A stretch of DNA of 31,674 nucleotides from an uncultured Clostridiaceae bacterium (GTDB lineage Bacteria > Bacillota > Clostridia > Lachnospirales > Lachnospiraceae), in contig CAUCBQ010000007.1 of NCBI GenBank assembly GCA_958441075.1, positions 1-31,674 of the forward strand, in the 5' to 3' direction. The notes beneath the pieces are model-generated. The model saw nothing but the letters and a program-made list of their open reading frames with translations, was not told where the DNA came from and did not search any database. Made by a program: the position numbers and the translations under genes. Position 1 is the first letter of the stretch; each line of letters starts with the position of its first letter. Below are positions 22,207 through 30,611 of this stretch, one piece after another.

Positions 22207-23703
22207 ATGGAAATTTTGTCTAAGATCTGGTCGTATTTTGCAACCAATATCCTGCAGCAGCCGGCATTTATGATTGGTTTTATCGTATTGATCGGTTATA
22301 TCCTGCTTCAGAGACCATGGTATGATATTCTGGCAGGCACAATCAAAGCAATTGTAGGCTATCTGATTCTGACCGTTGGTTCCGGCGGACTGGTTAACAA
22401 CTTCCGTCCTGTACTGGTAGGTCTGGGTGAACGCTTCAACATTAACGCAACGGTAATTGATCCCTATTTCGGACAAAACGCCGTTACAGCCGGAGTAGAA
22501 GAGGTATTCGGAAAAGGCTTCGGTGATGCGATGATCCTGCTGTTTATCGCATTTATTGTAAACATCCTGCTGGTGCGCTTCAGCAAATATACCAAGCTGC
22601 GCGCTCTGTTTACGACAGGAAATGTACAGGTACAGCAGGCGGCGACTGCTTACTGGCTGATCATGTTTGCCCTTCCGGGCCTTCTGGCTCCCGGAATGCA
22701 CGTTCCAATGCTGATCGTTATGGCTCTTCTTCTGGGCGCTTACTGGGCAGTAGGCTCCAACCTGACCATTAAGCCATGTCAGGAGGTAACTGACGGAGCC
22801 GGTTTTGCCCTGGCTCATCAGCAGATGTTCGGAGTGGCCTTCTTCTACTGGCTGGCAGGAAAGCTCTTCGGAAATGAAGGAAAGAAGAAGGATAAGAAGG
22901 TAAAGAAGATCGAGGATCTGGAGCTTCCCGGCTTTTTATCCATTTTCAATGACAACATGGTATCTGCTTCTGTTCTGATGCTTCTGTTCTTCGGCGCGAT
23001 TTTATGTGTGCTTGGGAAGGACTACCTGATTGCAGGCGGCTTTATGAAGGAAGGACAGAGTATGCTGTTCTATGTAATCCAGACCTGTCTTTACTTTGCA
23101 GTATATCTGGCAATCCTTCAGATGGGCGTACGTACCTTCGTTGCTGAGCTGACAACCTCTTTCCAGGGTATTGCAAGCAAGCTTCTGCCCGGTTCTGTTC
23201 CCGGTGTGGACTGTGCAGTTATCTTTGGTTTCGGTGCATCCAATGCAGTGACTCTGGGCTTCGTATCCGGCTTTATCGGACAGATTCTGGCAATTATCGT
23301 TCTGATTGCTTTAAAGAGCCCGGTACTTATTATCTGCGGTTTCGTTCCCGTATTCTTTGACAATGCTACCATCGGTGTATTTGCCAATGAAAAGGGCGGT
23401 TTAAAGGCAGTTTTAATTCTTCCCTTTATCTCAGGACTGTGCCAGGTATTCGGCTCTGCTCTGATCGCAGGCTGGGTTGGAATGGCAGCCTACGGCGGAT
23501 ATTTAGGTATGTGGGACTGGGCGGTTGTATGGCCTGTATTCACAGTAGTTATGAAGTATTTAAGCTACATCGGCGTAGCTCTTATCTTTATCGGCCTGCT
23601 TGCTATTCCGCAGATTCAGTATTACAAGGATAAGAAGGGCTATTTCCTGATGACAGAAGATTATGAGGCATATAAGGAATTAAAGGCAAATAAAGCAAAT
23701 TAA
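22207..23703 (+). CDS. ulaA: Ascorbate PTS permease EIIC, UlaA
   Basis: Membrane permease that imports the sugar acid while EIIB phosphorylates it. The 498-residue sequence has about eleven hydrophobic helices and the conserved features of UlaA/SgaT: GLGERFNINATVIDPYFGQ (about 77-95), the GMHVPML motif (about 162-168), and PGSVPGVDCAVIFGFGASNAVTLGF (about 326-350). A lysine-rich cytosolic loop (GKKKDKKVKKIEDLE, about 225-239) makes it longer than E. coli UlaA (465). The ATG follows AAGGGGTGACTT. The EIIB gene follows after 26 bases. Transport of ascorbate is the best inference from family and from ulaG/ulaE/ulaF in the same locus. Confidence 0.95.
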   Translation: MEILSKIWSYFATNILQQPAFMIGFIVLIGYILLQRPWYDILAGTIKAIVGYLILTVGSGGLVNNFRPVLVGLGERFNINATVIDPYFGQNAVTAGVEEVFGKGFGDAMILLFIAFIVNILLVRFSKYTKLRALFTTGNVQVQQAATAYWLIMFALPGLLAPGMHVPMLIVMALLLGAYWAVGSNLTIKPCQEVTDGAGFALAHQQMFGVAFFYWLAGKLFGNEGKKKDKKVKKIEDLELPGFLSIFNDNMVSASVLMLLFFGAILCVLGKDYLIAGGFMKEGQSMLFYVIQTCLYFAVYLAILQMGVRTFVAELTTSFQGIASKLLPGSVPGVDCAVIFGFGASNAVTLGFVSGFIGQILAIIVLIALKSPVLIICGFVPVFFDNATIGVFANEKGGLKAVLILPFISGLCQVFGSALIAGWVGMAAYGGYLGMWDWAVVWPVFTVVMKYLSYIGVALIFIGLLAIPQIQYYKDKKGYFLMTEDYEAYKELKANKAN

Positions 23704-23729
23704 AATAATTTTATATGGAGGATATACTC

Positions 23730-24035
23730 ATGGCAAATGCAAATAATTTAAAGTTTCTCGTGTGCTGCGCAAATGGTTCCGGTTCCAGCCTGATGGCTCA
23801 GCTGGCATTGGATAAGGTATTAAAAAGAAACAATCTCAAGTGCAAAACCCATCATGCACCTCTGTCTGAGGGAAGAAGCACAGCTGCTCAGTATGATGTT
23901 CTGCTGTGTGCCCAGAACTTTGCCAATATGTTTACAGATGCAGAGGCAAAGGGTGTAAAGGTGATTCCGTTAAAGAATGTTATGTCAGATAAGGAAATCG
24001 AGGAGAAGCTGAAGGCTCAGGGTATTATTGAGTAA
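23730..24035 (+). CDS. ulaB: Ascorbate-type PTS EIIB component
   Basis: Small (101 residues) cytosolic EIIB protein that transfers phosphate from EIIA to the incoming sugar. The phospho-cysteine loop is VCCANGSGSSLM near the N-terminus, with Cys13 aligning with the active cysteine of lactose/ascorbate-type EIIB proteins. The start at 23730 is preferred: TGGAGG lies eight bases before it and an in-frame ATG at 23715 is itself part of that ribosome site. The gene closes the transport cluster and is followed by a strong terminator, so the metabolic genes downstream depend on read-through or a separate promoter. Confidence 0.93.
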   Translation: MANANNLKFLVCCANGSGSSLMAQLALDKVLKRNNLKCKTHHAPLSEGRSTAAQYDVLLCAQNFANMFTDAEAKGVKVIPLKNVMSDKEIEEKLKAQGIIE

Positions 24036-24070
24036 ATACAAAGAGAGCGTAATCGGCAGATCTCCTTTCA

Positions 24071-24108
24071 AAGGCTGCCGCAGCTTACTGCTGCAGCCTT
24101 TGTTATTT
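24071..24108 (+). terminator. Terminator between ulaB and the DeoR regulator gene
   Basis: A perfect eight-base stem AAGGCTGC/GCAGCCTT (24071-24078 and 24093-24100) is stacked on an inner GCAG/CTGC stem and followed by TGTTATTT. It divides the locus into a transport part and a regulatory-metabolic part; partial read-through is likely because the T-tract is interrupted. Confidence 0.75.
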
Positions 24109-24162
24109 ATGTGAACAGAGCATAATGCAGTTCGTCCCATTTCAGGATCAGGAGGTGAAGCG

Positions 24163-24960
24163 GTGAAACGTGAGAAGGTATATGTGGATGAGCGGAGAAA
24201 ACGGATCAGAGATATATTAAGGGAGAAATCTCAGGTTCGCGTAGAGGAGCTGGCAGAGGAACTGGATGTTTCTGTGATTACAATACGCAGGGATTTACAG
24301 TATCTGGAAGAACAGAAACAGCTGATCCGGGTATACGGAGGTGCAGTGGCTGTCCGGGAACAAGGGGAGCAGGCGGACGAAATTCAGCTGTACCGGGATC
24401 TGATTGCACGTTATGCAGCCAGTCTGGTAGAAGACGGGGATACTCTGTTTCTCAATACCAGTCGGAATGTCCGTCAGATTCTTCGCTATATAACAAAGAA
24501 AAACGTTACGGCGATTACAAATAATGGAAGAGTGATTGATGCAGAAAGAGGCCCTGGAGTTAATGTGATCCTTACAGGAGGCGAACTGCGCTATCCAAAG
24601 GAAGCTATGGTGGGAGATTATGCGATCCGCAATCTCCAGACTGTAATTGCAAAAAAAACATTTGTGGGCTGTTCCGGCATTGACGCCGTTATGGGGATGA
24701 CAACAGAAAATGCCAATGAGGTTACGATTAATCAGTTAATGGTGAGAAATGCGGCAAAGGATGCTTATATTCTGGCGGATCATACCAAACTGGGACGGAT
24801 CAGCAGCTTTATCAGCTGTCCTATTGAGGAGATAGATCATCTGATTACAGACGAGCTGGCCCCGGCTGAGATTGTGGAGGAGCTGCGGGCTAAGGGAGTA
24901 AAGGTGCATCAGGTGAAAAAAGCAGATTTTCCCGATGTAAGACTGGGGAATCCGACATAA
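24163..24960 (+). CDS. DeoR family transcriptional regulator, likely UlaR-like
   Basis: A 265-residue repressor of the DeoR family. It begins at GTG with AGGAGGTGAAGC just upstream. The N-terminal winged helix (about 10-60) has RRKRIRDILREKSQVRVEELAEEL and the recognition helix VITIRRDLQYLEEQ. The C-terminal sugar-phosphate sensor domain (about 75-255) shows DTLFLNTS, AITNN, LTGGELRYPKEAMVGDYA, GCSGID and ILADHTKLG, the usual series in this family. E. coli UlaR belongs to the same family and responds to L-ascorbate-6-phosphate. Its place between the PTS genes and ulaE suggests it controls this locus, probably through the ATCAT/ATGAT dyads upstream of ulaG. Confidence 0.9.
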   Translation: MKREKVYVDERRKRIRDILREKSQVRVEELAEELDVSVITIRRDLQYLEEQKQLIRVYGGAVAVREQGEQADEIQLYRDLIARYAASLVEDGDTLFLNTSRNVRQILRYITKKNVTAITNNGRVIDAERGPGVNVILTGGELRYPKEAMVGDYAIRNLQTVIAKKTFVGCSGIDAVMGMTTENANEVTINQLMVRNAAKDAYILADHTKLGRISSFISCPIEEIDHLITDELAPAEIVEELRAKGVKVHQVKKADFPDVRLGNPT

Positions 24961-24976
24961 AAGAAAGGAAAATACA

Positions 24977-25822
24977 ATGGAAAAGGGATATACACTGGGC
25001 CTTTATGAGAAGGCAATGCCGAAGGAGCTGACCTGGAAAGAAAAGATGCTGGCGGCAAAAGGGGCAGGATTTGATTTTATAGAGATCAGTATTGATGAAA
25101 CAGATGAAAAGCTGGCACGGCTTGAAATGAGCAGAGAGGAACGGCTGGCTTTAGTGGAGCTGATGAGCGAGACCGGCGTTCCCATTCGTACCATGTGCCT
25201 GAGCGGACACAGAAAATATCCATTGGGAAGCAATGACCCTGATACCTGTGCAAGAGGAATGGAGATCATGGAAAAAGCCATCCGTCTGGCAGAGGATCTG
25301 GGTATCCGTATTATCCAGCTGGCTGGCTATGATGTTTATTATGAGGAAGGCAGCGAAGAAACAAGAGAACGTTTTGAGAAAAATCTGAAAAAGGCAGTGG
25401 AAATGGCTGCAAAGGCCGGAGTGATGATGGGCTTTGAGACCATGGAGACGGAATTTATGAACACGGTGGAGAAGGCAATGGTTTATGTAAATAAGGTAAA
25501 TTCTCCCTATTTGAACGTATATCCGGATCTTGGAAATATTACTAATGCAGCTCTGACCTACGGTACAGACGTGAAGGCAGATCTGGAAACCGGAAGAGGC
25601 CATCTGGCTGCCATGCATTTAAAAGAAACACTTCCCGGCAAGTTCCGTGAGATTCCCTTTGGAACAGGACATGTGGATTTTGAGGCGGGTATCCGTAAGG
25701 CATGGGAGCTGGGCATCCGCAAATTTGTAACAGAGTTCTGGTATGTGGGCAATCCGGACTGGACAGAGGATCTGAAATTTGCCTATAATAAGATGGCAGA
25801 TATATTAAAGGACAACGAATAG
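24977..25822 (+). CDS. ulaE: L-xylulose-5-phosphate (L-ribulose-5-phosphate) 3-epimerase UlaE
   Basis: Xylose-isomerase-like TIM-barrel epimerase converting L-xylulose-5-phosphate to L-ribulose-5-phosphate. The 281-residue product starts LGLYEKAMPKELTWKEKML, the family signature, followed by GFDFIEISIDETDEKLARL. Metal ligands expected of the family are seen in MGFETMETEFMN (Glu near 153-157), VYPDLGN (Asp near 185) and HLKETLPGKFREIPFGTGHVDF near the C-terminal third. The ATG follows AAGAAAGGAAA, only 16 bases after the regulator stop. It provides the substrate of UlaF encoded two genes downstream. Confident. Confidence 0.94.
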   Translation: MEKGYTLGLYEKAMPKELTWKEKMLAAKGAGFDFIEISIDETDEKLARLEMSREERLALVELMSETGVPIRTMCLSGHRKYPLGSNDPDTCARGMEIMEKAIRLAEDLGIRIIQLAGYDVYYEEGSEETRERFEKNLKKAVEMAAKAGVMMGFETMETEFMNTVEKAMVYVNKVNSPYLNVYPDLGNITNAALTYGTDVKADLETGRGHLAAMHLKETLPGKFREIPFGTGHVDFEAGIRKAWELGIRKFVTEFWYVGNPDWTEDLKFAYNKMADILKDNE

Positions 25823-25834
25823 AAAGGCGGTTAA

Positions 25835-26890
25835 ATGATGAAGGCAACAAAAAAAGTAATTTCCAATCTGACAAAATGCTATTCCATAGCACCCCTTCAT
25901 TATCAGGGAAAGGATCATATTCTGGTTGCAGCTGAGAAGGTAGATCGCTGTCTGCTTTTTGATCTGGATGGAAATCAGGAGGATACCGTCTGGGAGCAGC
26001 CGGGCGGCGTTATGACTATGCAGCAGGTTCCGGGAACAGACGGACAGTTTCTTGCTACCCATAAATTTTATTCTCCTAATGATTCCAAGGAGGCAAAGAT
26101 TGTAATTGTAACTCCAAAGGCAAAAGGAGACTGGGAGGTTCGTACCCTGACCGATCTGCCCTTTGTACACCGCTTTGATATTTTAGAGAGAAACGGAGTA
26201 CACTATTTGATTGCCTGTTGCTTAAAGTCAGGTCATGAGTTTAAGGATGACTGGTCATGTCCGGGCCGTGTATTTGCAGCCGTTCTTCCGGAGGATTTAA
26301 GCTGCTTTAACGAAGAGCATCAGCTGGAGATGAAGGTAATCAAGGATCAGATGCTCAAAAATCACGGTTATTACCGGGTGAAGGAAAATGGGCAGGATAC
26401 AAGTGTAGTTTCCTGTGAGAATGGTATTTATCAGTTTGTTCCCCCTGCATCACCTGAGGGCGAGTGGGAGATTACACAGCTTCTTGATACTCCTGCCAGT
26501 GATGCACTGCTTCTTGATATGGACGGAGACGGAGAGAAGGAACTGGCAGTTCTGGCGCCTTTCCATGGAGAGAAGATCGACTTCTATAAAAAGAAGGACG
26601 GCCGCTTTGAGCATGTATACAGCTATGAAAAGGATGCGGAATTTGTTCACGCCATCTGGGGCGGCGATATCGGCGGTGTTCCCACTGTAATCATCGGACA
26701 CAGAAAGGGAGACCGGGATCTGCTGGCGTTTACCTACAATCAGGAGAAGAAGGCATATCAGGCAGAGCGGCTTGACCATGACTGCGGTCCTGCTAATGCG
26801 TATGCGTATAAATATAATGGAAAAGACGTTCTGATTGCAACCAACCGTGAGATTGACGAAGTGGCAAGATACGAGCTGGAAGTGGAATAA
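25835..26890 (+). CDS. Unknown cytosolic beta-propeller-like protein in the ula operon
   Basis: A 351-residue protein without signal peptide or membrane segment. It is built of short beta-strand-rich repeats (hILVAAEKVDRCLLFDLDGN, GVHYLIACCLKSG, DVLIATNREIDEVARYEL), suggesting a seven-bladed propeller. One repeat carries a DMDGDGEKE loop (228-236), like the calcium-binding loop of FG-GAP/VCBS repeats. Conserved-looking polar spots are HRFDILERNG (112-121), WSCPGRVFAAVLPEDL (140-155) and HAIWGGDIGG (272-281). It lies 12 bases after ulaE and 11 bases before ulaF, so it is certainly co-expressed with them. Intracellular propellers in sugar-acid loci are often lactonases, but no such motif is clear. 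Function unknown. Confidence 0.7.
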   Translation: MMKATKKVISNLTKCYSIAPLHYQGKDHILVAAEKVDRCLLFDLDGNQEDTVWEQPGGVMTMQQVPGTDGQFLATHKFYSPNDSKEAKIVIVTPKAKGDWEVRTLTDLPFVHRFDILERNGVHYLIACCLKSGHEFKDDWSCPGRVFAAVLPEDLSCFNEEHQLEMKVIKDQMLKNHGYYRVKENGQDTSVVSCENGIYQFVPPASPEGEWEITQLLDTPASDALLLDMDGDGEKELAVLAPFHGEKIDFYKKKDGRFEHVYSYEKDAEFVHAIWGGDIGGVPTVIIGHRKGDRDLLAFTYNQEKKAYQAERLDHDCGPANAYAYKYNGKDVLIATNREIDEVARYELEVE

Positions 26891-26901
26891 AGGAGGACAA
26901 T

Positions 26902-27594
26902 ATGTTAGAAGAACTGAAAAAAAGAGTTTATGAAGCCAATATGCTGCTTCCAAAACATGGCCTTGTAACCTTTACCTGGGGAAATGTAAGTGAGATTGAC
27001 AGAGAGACAGGATATTTCGCCATTAAGCCAAGCGGAGTAGATTATGATAAGCTGACTCCGGATGATATGGTAATTGTGGATCTGGAAGGAAATAAAATCG
27101 AGGGAAAATATAATCCTTCTTCTGATACAGCTACTCATGTAGAGCTGTATAAGGCATTTCCAAAGATCGGCGGTATTGTACATACCCATTCTCCATGGGC
27201 AACCAGCTGGGCTCAGGCAGGCAGAGGAATCCCCTGTTATGGAACGACTCATGCTGATTATATGTATGGAGAAATTCCCTGTGTCAGATGTCTGACAAAG
27301 GAGGAGATTGAAGGCGCCTATGAGAAAAACACAGGTCTTCTGATTGCGGATTATTTTAAAGATAAGGATTACGAGGCAGTTCCGGCAGTTTTATGTAAAA
27401 ATCACGGTCCCTTTACCTGGGGGAAAGACGGACATGAGGCAGTTCACAATGCCGTTGTTCTGGAGGAGGTTGCCAAGATGGCTGCCCGCTGTGAGATGAT
27501 CAATCCACAGGTACAGCCTGCTCCCCAGGAGCTTCAGGATAAGCATTATTACAGAAAGCATGGCAGCAATGCTTACTACGGACAGGGGAAATAA
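26902..27594 (+). CDS. ulaF: L-ribulose-5-phosphate 4-epimerase
   Basis: Class II aldolase-like zinc enzyme converting L-ribulose-5-phosphate to D-xylulose-5-phosphate, the last specific step before the pentose phosphate pathway. At 230 residues it matches AraD/UlaF/SgbE. Zinc ligands are His94 and His96 (GIVHTHSPWATSWAQAGRGI) and His168 (CKNHGPFTWG); Asp75 (SSDTATH) and the C-terminal Tyr225/Tyr226 (SNAYYGQ) correspond to catalytic Asp76 and Tyr229 of E. coli AraD. AAGGAGG lies six bases before the ATG. Symbol chosen from the ula context; by sequence alone AraD is equally fitting. Confidence 0.94.
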   Translation: MLEELKKRVYEANMLLPKHGLVTFTWGNVSEIDRETGYFAIKPSGVDYDKLTPDDMVIVDLEGNKIEGKYNPSSDTATHVELYKAFPKIGGIVHTHSPWATSWAQAGRGIPCYGTTHADYMYGEIPCVRCLTKEEIEGAYEKNTGLLIADYFKDKDYEAVPAVLCKNHGPFTWGKDGHEAVHNAVVLEEVAKMAARCEMINPQVQPAPQELQDKHYYRKHGSNAYYGQGK

Positions 27595-27608
27595 ATCAGG
27601 AGAATCAG

Positions 27609-28322
27609 ATGATAAAAGCGGTATTTTTTGATATTGATAATACTCTTTACAGCTATGACAGAGGGAATGAGGCCGGAATGAAAGCGCTGACCGCCTACGG
27701 CGAGACAGTTCTTCAGACAGACCGGGAGACGTTTCTTGGGGTATTCCGTCGGGCACAGCAGCTGGTAAAAGAACGGACAGGTACAGACTGCGCAGCAGTA
27801 CATAACCGTCTGATCCGAATGCAGTGTATTCTGGAACAATTGGGAAAGCCGCTTTTTCCTCATGCAAAGGTTATGTATCATTTGTACTGGGACAGTCTTT
27901 TGACTTCTGCCTGTCCTGAGGAGGGGGTTCTGCAGCTGATGCGGGCTCTTAAATCCAGAGGAACAGGAATCGGGATTGGCACGGATATGACAGCGTATAT
28001 CCAGTATGAAAAGCTGGAGGCGCTGGGAGTTTCCTCTTATATTGACTGGATCGTAACCAGTGAGGAGGCAGGAGCGGAAAAACCGGCAGAACGTTTCTTT
28101 GCCCTGTGTGCTGAAAAGGCAGGAGCAGATCCGTCCCAGTGCATTTTCATCGGGGACAGTCTTGAAAAGGATGTAAAGGGCGCTTTAATGAACGGTTTTA
28201 AAGGCATATGGTATCATAAAAACCCTACAGAAGAGGAGAAACGATCATATCCGGTGATTTCTTCCTTCTGCGACTGTATACAGGACGACAGGATCTGTCT
28301 GGGTGAGTCAATTTTGATTTAG
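27609..28322 (+). CDS. HAD-superfamily phosphatase
   Basis: A 237-residue haloacid-dehalogenase-type hydrolase, subfamily IA, with a helical cap. Motif I FFDIDNTL gives the nucleophile Asp8 and the acid-base Asp10; motif II is GTDM in the middle of the protein; the motif III lysine is in EKPAERFF; motif IV is IGDSLEKDVKGA. It follows ulaF by 14 bases with ribosome site AGGAGAATCAG, so it is in the same operon. It may remove stalled or toxic sugar phosphates arising in the pathway, a common role of such genes, but the substrate cannot be told from the sequence. It is not a decarboxylase and cannot replace UlaD. Confidence 0.87.
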   Translation: MIKAVFFDIDNTLYSYDRGNEAGMKALTAYGETVLQTDRETFLGVFRRAQQLVKERTGTDCAAVHNRLIRMQCILEQLGKPLFPHAKVMYHLYWDSLLTSACPEEGVLQLMRALKSRGTGIGIGTDMTAYIQYEKLEALGVSSYIDWIVTSEEAGAEKPAERFFALCAEKAGADPSQCIFIGDSLEKDVKGALMNGFKGIWYHKNPTEEEKRSYPVISSFCDCIQDDRICLGESILI

Positions 28323-28444
28323 AGGCAGATAAGGGTCATAAATTCAAAACTGGCCCTAGACGGAATGAAAATGAAATGATAAGATTAAGTGTAATACTGG
28401 TTTATAGCAGAAACAAAAAGACATGACACAAGAGAAAGGAGAAC

Positions 28445-28460
28445 GATCATGGAAATGATC
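28445..28460 (+). promoter_or_regulatory. ATCAT/ATGAT palindrome over the transketolase start
   Basis: GATCAT (28445-28450), four bases, ATGATC (28455-28460) form a perfect inverted repeat that includes the start codon. It resembles the dyads upstream of ulaG but has a spacer of four instead of three. It may be an operator linking tkt to the locus regulator, or coincidence created by the codons. Confidence 0.3.
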
Positions 28461-30434
28461 AAGACTAAAACCGCCAATGCCATCCGCGTACTTTCTGCGG
28501 ACGCCATTGAAAAGGCAAAGTCCGGCCATCCGGGCCTTCCTTTAGGCTGCGCCTCTATTGCCTACGAGCTGTGGGCAGAGCATATGAAACACAATCCTGC
28601 TGACCCTGAATGGGTTGACAGAGATCGTTTTGTATTATCAGGAGGTCATGGCTCTATGCTGTTGTACTCTCTGTTCCATCTGTTCGGATACGGAGATCTC
28701 TCCATTGATGATATTAAGAACTTCCGTCAGACTGGTTCTCTGACGCCGGGACATCCGGAGTACAGACATACCGTAGGCGTAGAAGCAACTACCGGTCCTC
28801 TGGGACAGGGTATGGGCATGGCAGTGGGCATGGCTATGGCTGAAGCTCATCTGGCTGCTGTATTTAACAAAGAAGACTGCAAAATCGTAGACCACTATAC
28901 CTATGTACTGGGCGGAGACGGCTGTATGATGGAGGGACTTTCCTCTGAAGCATTCTCTCTGGCAGGTACTCTGGGACTTGGAAAGCTGATCGTAATCTAT
29001 GATTCCAACAATATTTCCATTGAGGGAAATACAGATATTGCGTTCAGAGAAGATGTGGCAAAGCGCATGGAAGCATACGGCTTCGGCGTATTTAAGGTAG
29101 AGGATGGAAATGACTTTGACGCCATCGGTGCAGCCATTGAGGCAGCCAAGGCAGATACAGACAGACCATCTGTAATCATTGTTCATACCGAGATCGGCTA
29201 TGGCTGTCCTGCAAAGCAGGGCAAGGCTTCTGCTCACGGAGAGCCTCTGGGCGGAGACAATGTGCTTGCATTAAAGGAGAACATCGGCTGGGAGAGCATG
29301 GAGCCCTTCTTTGTTCCTCAGGACGTATACGATCACATGGAAACAGTAAAAGAGCGTCTGAAAACTCCGGAAGAAGAGTGGAAGGCACGTTTTGCTCAGT
29401 ACTGTGAGAAATATCCTGAGATGAAGGAACTTTGGGATCAGTACCATGATGGAAATCTGGCAGAAAAGCTTTACGATCAGGAAGAGTTCTGGGCCTTTGA
29501 GGATAAGCCTCAGGCAACAAGAAATATTTCCGGAGAGCTGTTAAACCGCATCAATCAGGCAGTTCCAAACCTGTTCGGCGGTTCTGCCGACCTGGCTCCC
29601 TCCAATAAAACTGCTTTAAAGGGTGCGGGAGATTTCTCCAAAGAGGATTACAGCGGCAAGAACCTGCATTTCGGCGTAAGAGAGCAGGCTATGGCAGCTA
29701 TCGGAAACGGTCTGGCCCTTCATGGCGGAGTGATTCCATATGTGGCTACCTTCTTCGTATTCAGCGATTACATGAAGCCTGTAGCAAGACTGTCCTCTCT
29801 GATGAAGGTGCCTATGACATACGTTCTGACTCATGACAGTATCGGCGTAGGCGAAGACGGCCCTACTCATGAGCCTATTGAGCAGCTGGCTATGCTGCGT
29901 TCCATGCCGAACTTCCATGTATTCCGTCCGGCAGACGGCAGAGAGACAGCAGCAGCCTGGTATGCGGCAGTTACCTCTAAGGAGACACCTACTGCACTGG
30001 TACTTACGAGACAGAATCTTCCTCAGCTGGAAGGAACTGGAAAAGATGCTTTAAAGGGTGCGTATGTTCTGGCAGATTCTTCCAAGGAGACGCCAGATGC
30101 CATTATCATTGCAACAGGTTCTGAGGTAAGTCTGGCTGTAGAGGCAAAGAAGCTTCTGGCGGCTGACGGCATGGACGTAAGAGTTGTTTCCATGCCATGT
30201 ATGGATTTATTTGAAGAGCAGACCGCAGAGTACAAAGAGTCCGTACTTCCAAAGGCTGTGAGAAAGAGAGTGGCCGTAGAGGCGCTGTCTGACTTTGGCT
30301 GGGGAAAATATGTAGGACTGGACGGAGCAACCGTCTGCATGGAAGGCTTCGGCGCTTCCGGCCCTGCAAATGAACTGTTTGAGAAATTTGGCTTTACCGC
30401 TGCTCATGTGGCAGAGGTGGTTAAGAGCCTGTAA
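28449..30434 (+). CDS. tkt: Transketolase
   Basis: Full-length (661 residues) thiamine-diphosphate enzyme that moves two-carbon units between sugar phosphates, using D-xylulose-5-phosphate, the end product of the ula route. The N-terminal domain has KSGHPGLPLG (His27), LSGGHGSMLLYSLFHL, GPLGQGMGMAVGMAMAE and the cofactor motif GGDGCMMEGLSSEAFSLAGTLGLGKLIVIYD. The central domain has the catalytic Glu in HFGVREQAMAAIGNGLALHG, then THDSIGVGEDGPTHEPIEQLA; the C-terminal domain ends SDFGWGKYVGLDGATVCMEGFGASGPANEL. AAAGGAGAACGATC precedes the ATG. It is 126 bases beyond the HAD gene and ends at a terminator. A palindrome covers its start codon. Confidence 0.96.
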   Translation: MEMIKTKTANAIRVLSADAIEKAKSGHPGLPLGCASIAYELWAEHMKHNPADPEWVDRDRFVLSGGHGSMLLYSLFHLFGYGDLSIDDIKNFRQTGSLTPGHPEYRHTVGVEATTGPLGQGMGMAVGMAMAEAHLAAVFNKEDCKIVDHYTYVLGGDGCMMEGLSSEAFSLAGTLGLGKLIVIYDSNNISIEGNTDIAFREDVAKRMEAYGFGVFKVEDGNDFDAIGAAIEAAKADTDRPSVIIVHTEIGYGCPAKQGKASAHGEPLGGDNVLALKENIGWESMEPFFVPQDVYDHMETVKERLKTPEEEWKARFAQYCEKYPEMKELWDQYHDGNLAEKLYDQEEFWAFEDKPQATRNISGELLNRINQAVPNLFGGSADLAPSNKTALKGAGDFSKEDYSGKNLHFGVREQAMAAIGNGLALHGGVIPYVATFFVFSDYMKPVARLSSLMKVPMTYVLTHDSIGVGEDGPTHEPIEQLAMLRSMPNFHVFRPADGRETAAAWYAAVTSKETPTALVLTRQNLPQLEGTGKDALKGAYVLADSSKETPDAIIIATGSEVSLAVEAKKLLAADGMDVRVVSMPCMDLFEEQTAEYKESVLPKAVRKRVAVEALSDFGWGKYVGLDGATVCMEGFGASGPANELFEKFGFTAAHVAEVVKSL

Positions 30435-30446
30435 TTGAAGAGGTAT

Positions 30447-30483
30447 CGGCATAACTTACGATAATGTGGGTTATGCCGTTTTT
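30447..30483 (+). terminator. Terminator of the transketolase transcript
   Basis: A perfect nine-base stem CGGCATAAC (30447-30455) with GTTATGCCG (30470-30478) is followed by five T residues, 12 bases after the stop codon. Confidence 0.85.
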
Positions 30484-30549
30484 ATAGAGTTATGATATTT
30501 GAAAATAAAGAACAATGTACAGACAAAGGTATATTTATTATAGAGAAAT

Positions 30550-30598
30550 AAAGAGCTGTATTATTGCTGGTTTTTTACCTGCAATAATACAGCTCTTT
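30550..30598 (-). terminator. Terminator of the GntR regulator gene
   Basis: A perfect 18-base-pair stem (30550-30567 with 30581-30598) with a 13-base loop lies 13 bases beyond the regulator stop. On the minus strand it is followed by TTTATTTCTC. It is long enough to block transcription from both sides. Confidence 0.85.
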
Positions 30599-30611
30599 GA
30601 TTTTAGAGTGT

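Noticed and set aside
22123..22818. Minus-strand open frame of 231 codons opposite ulaC and ulaA
   Set aside because: Its translation is rich in His, Gln and Ser as expected of an antisense frame, and the opposite strand encodes clear PTS proteins.
28323..28448. Stem AGGGTCA/TGGCCCT between the HAD gene and tkt as a terminator
   Set aside because: No T-run follows the stem and it includes a G-T pair in a large loop context; evidence is too weak for a terminator call.
28638..29237. Minus-strand open frame of 199 codons opposite transketolase
   Set aside because: Antisense shadow of a strongly conserved enzyme; no ribosome site and Cys/His/Ser-rich composition.
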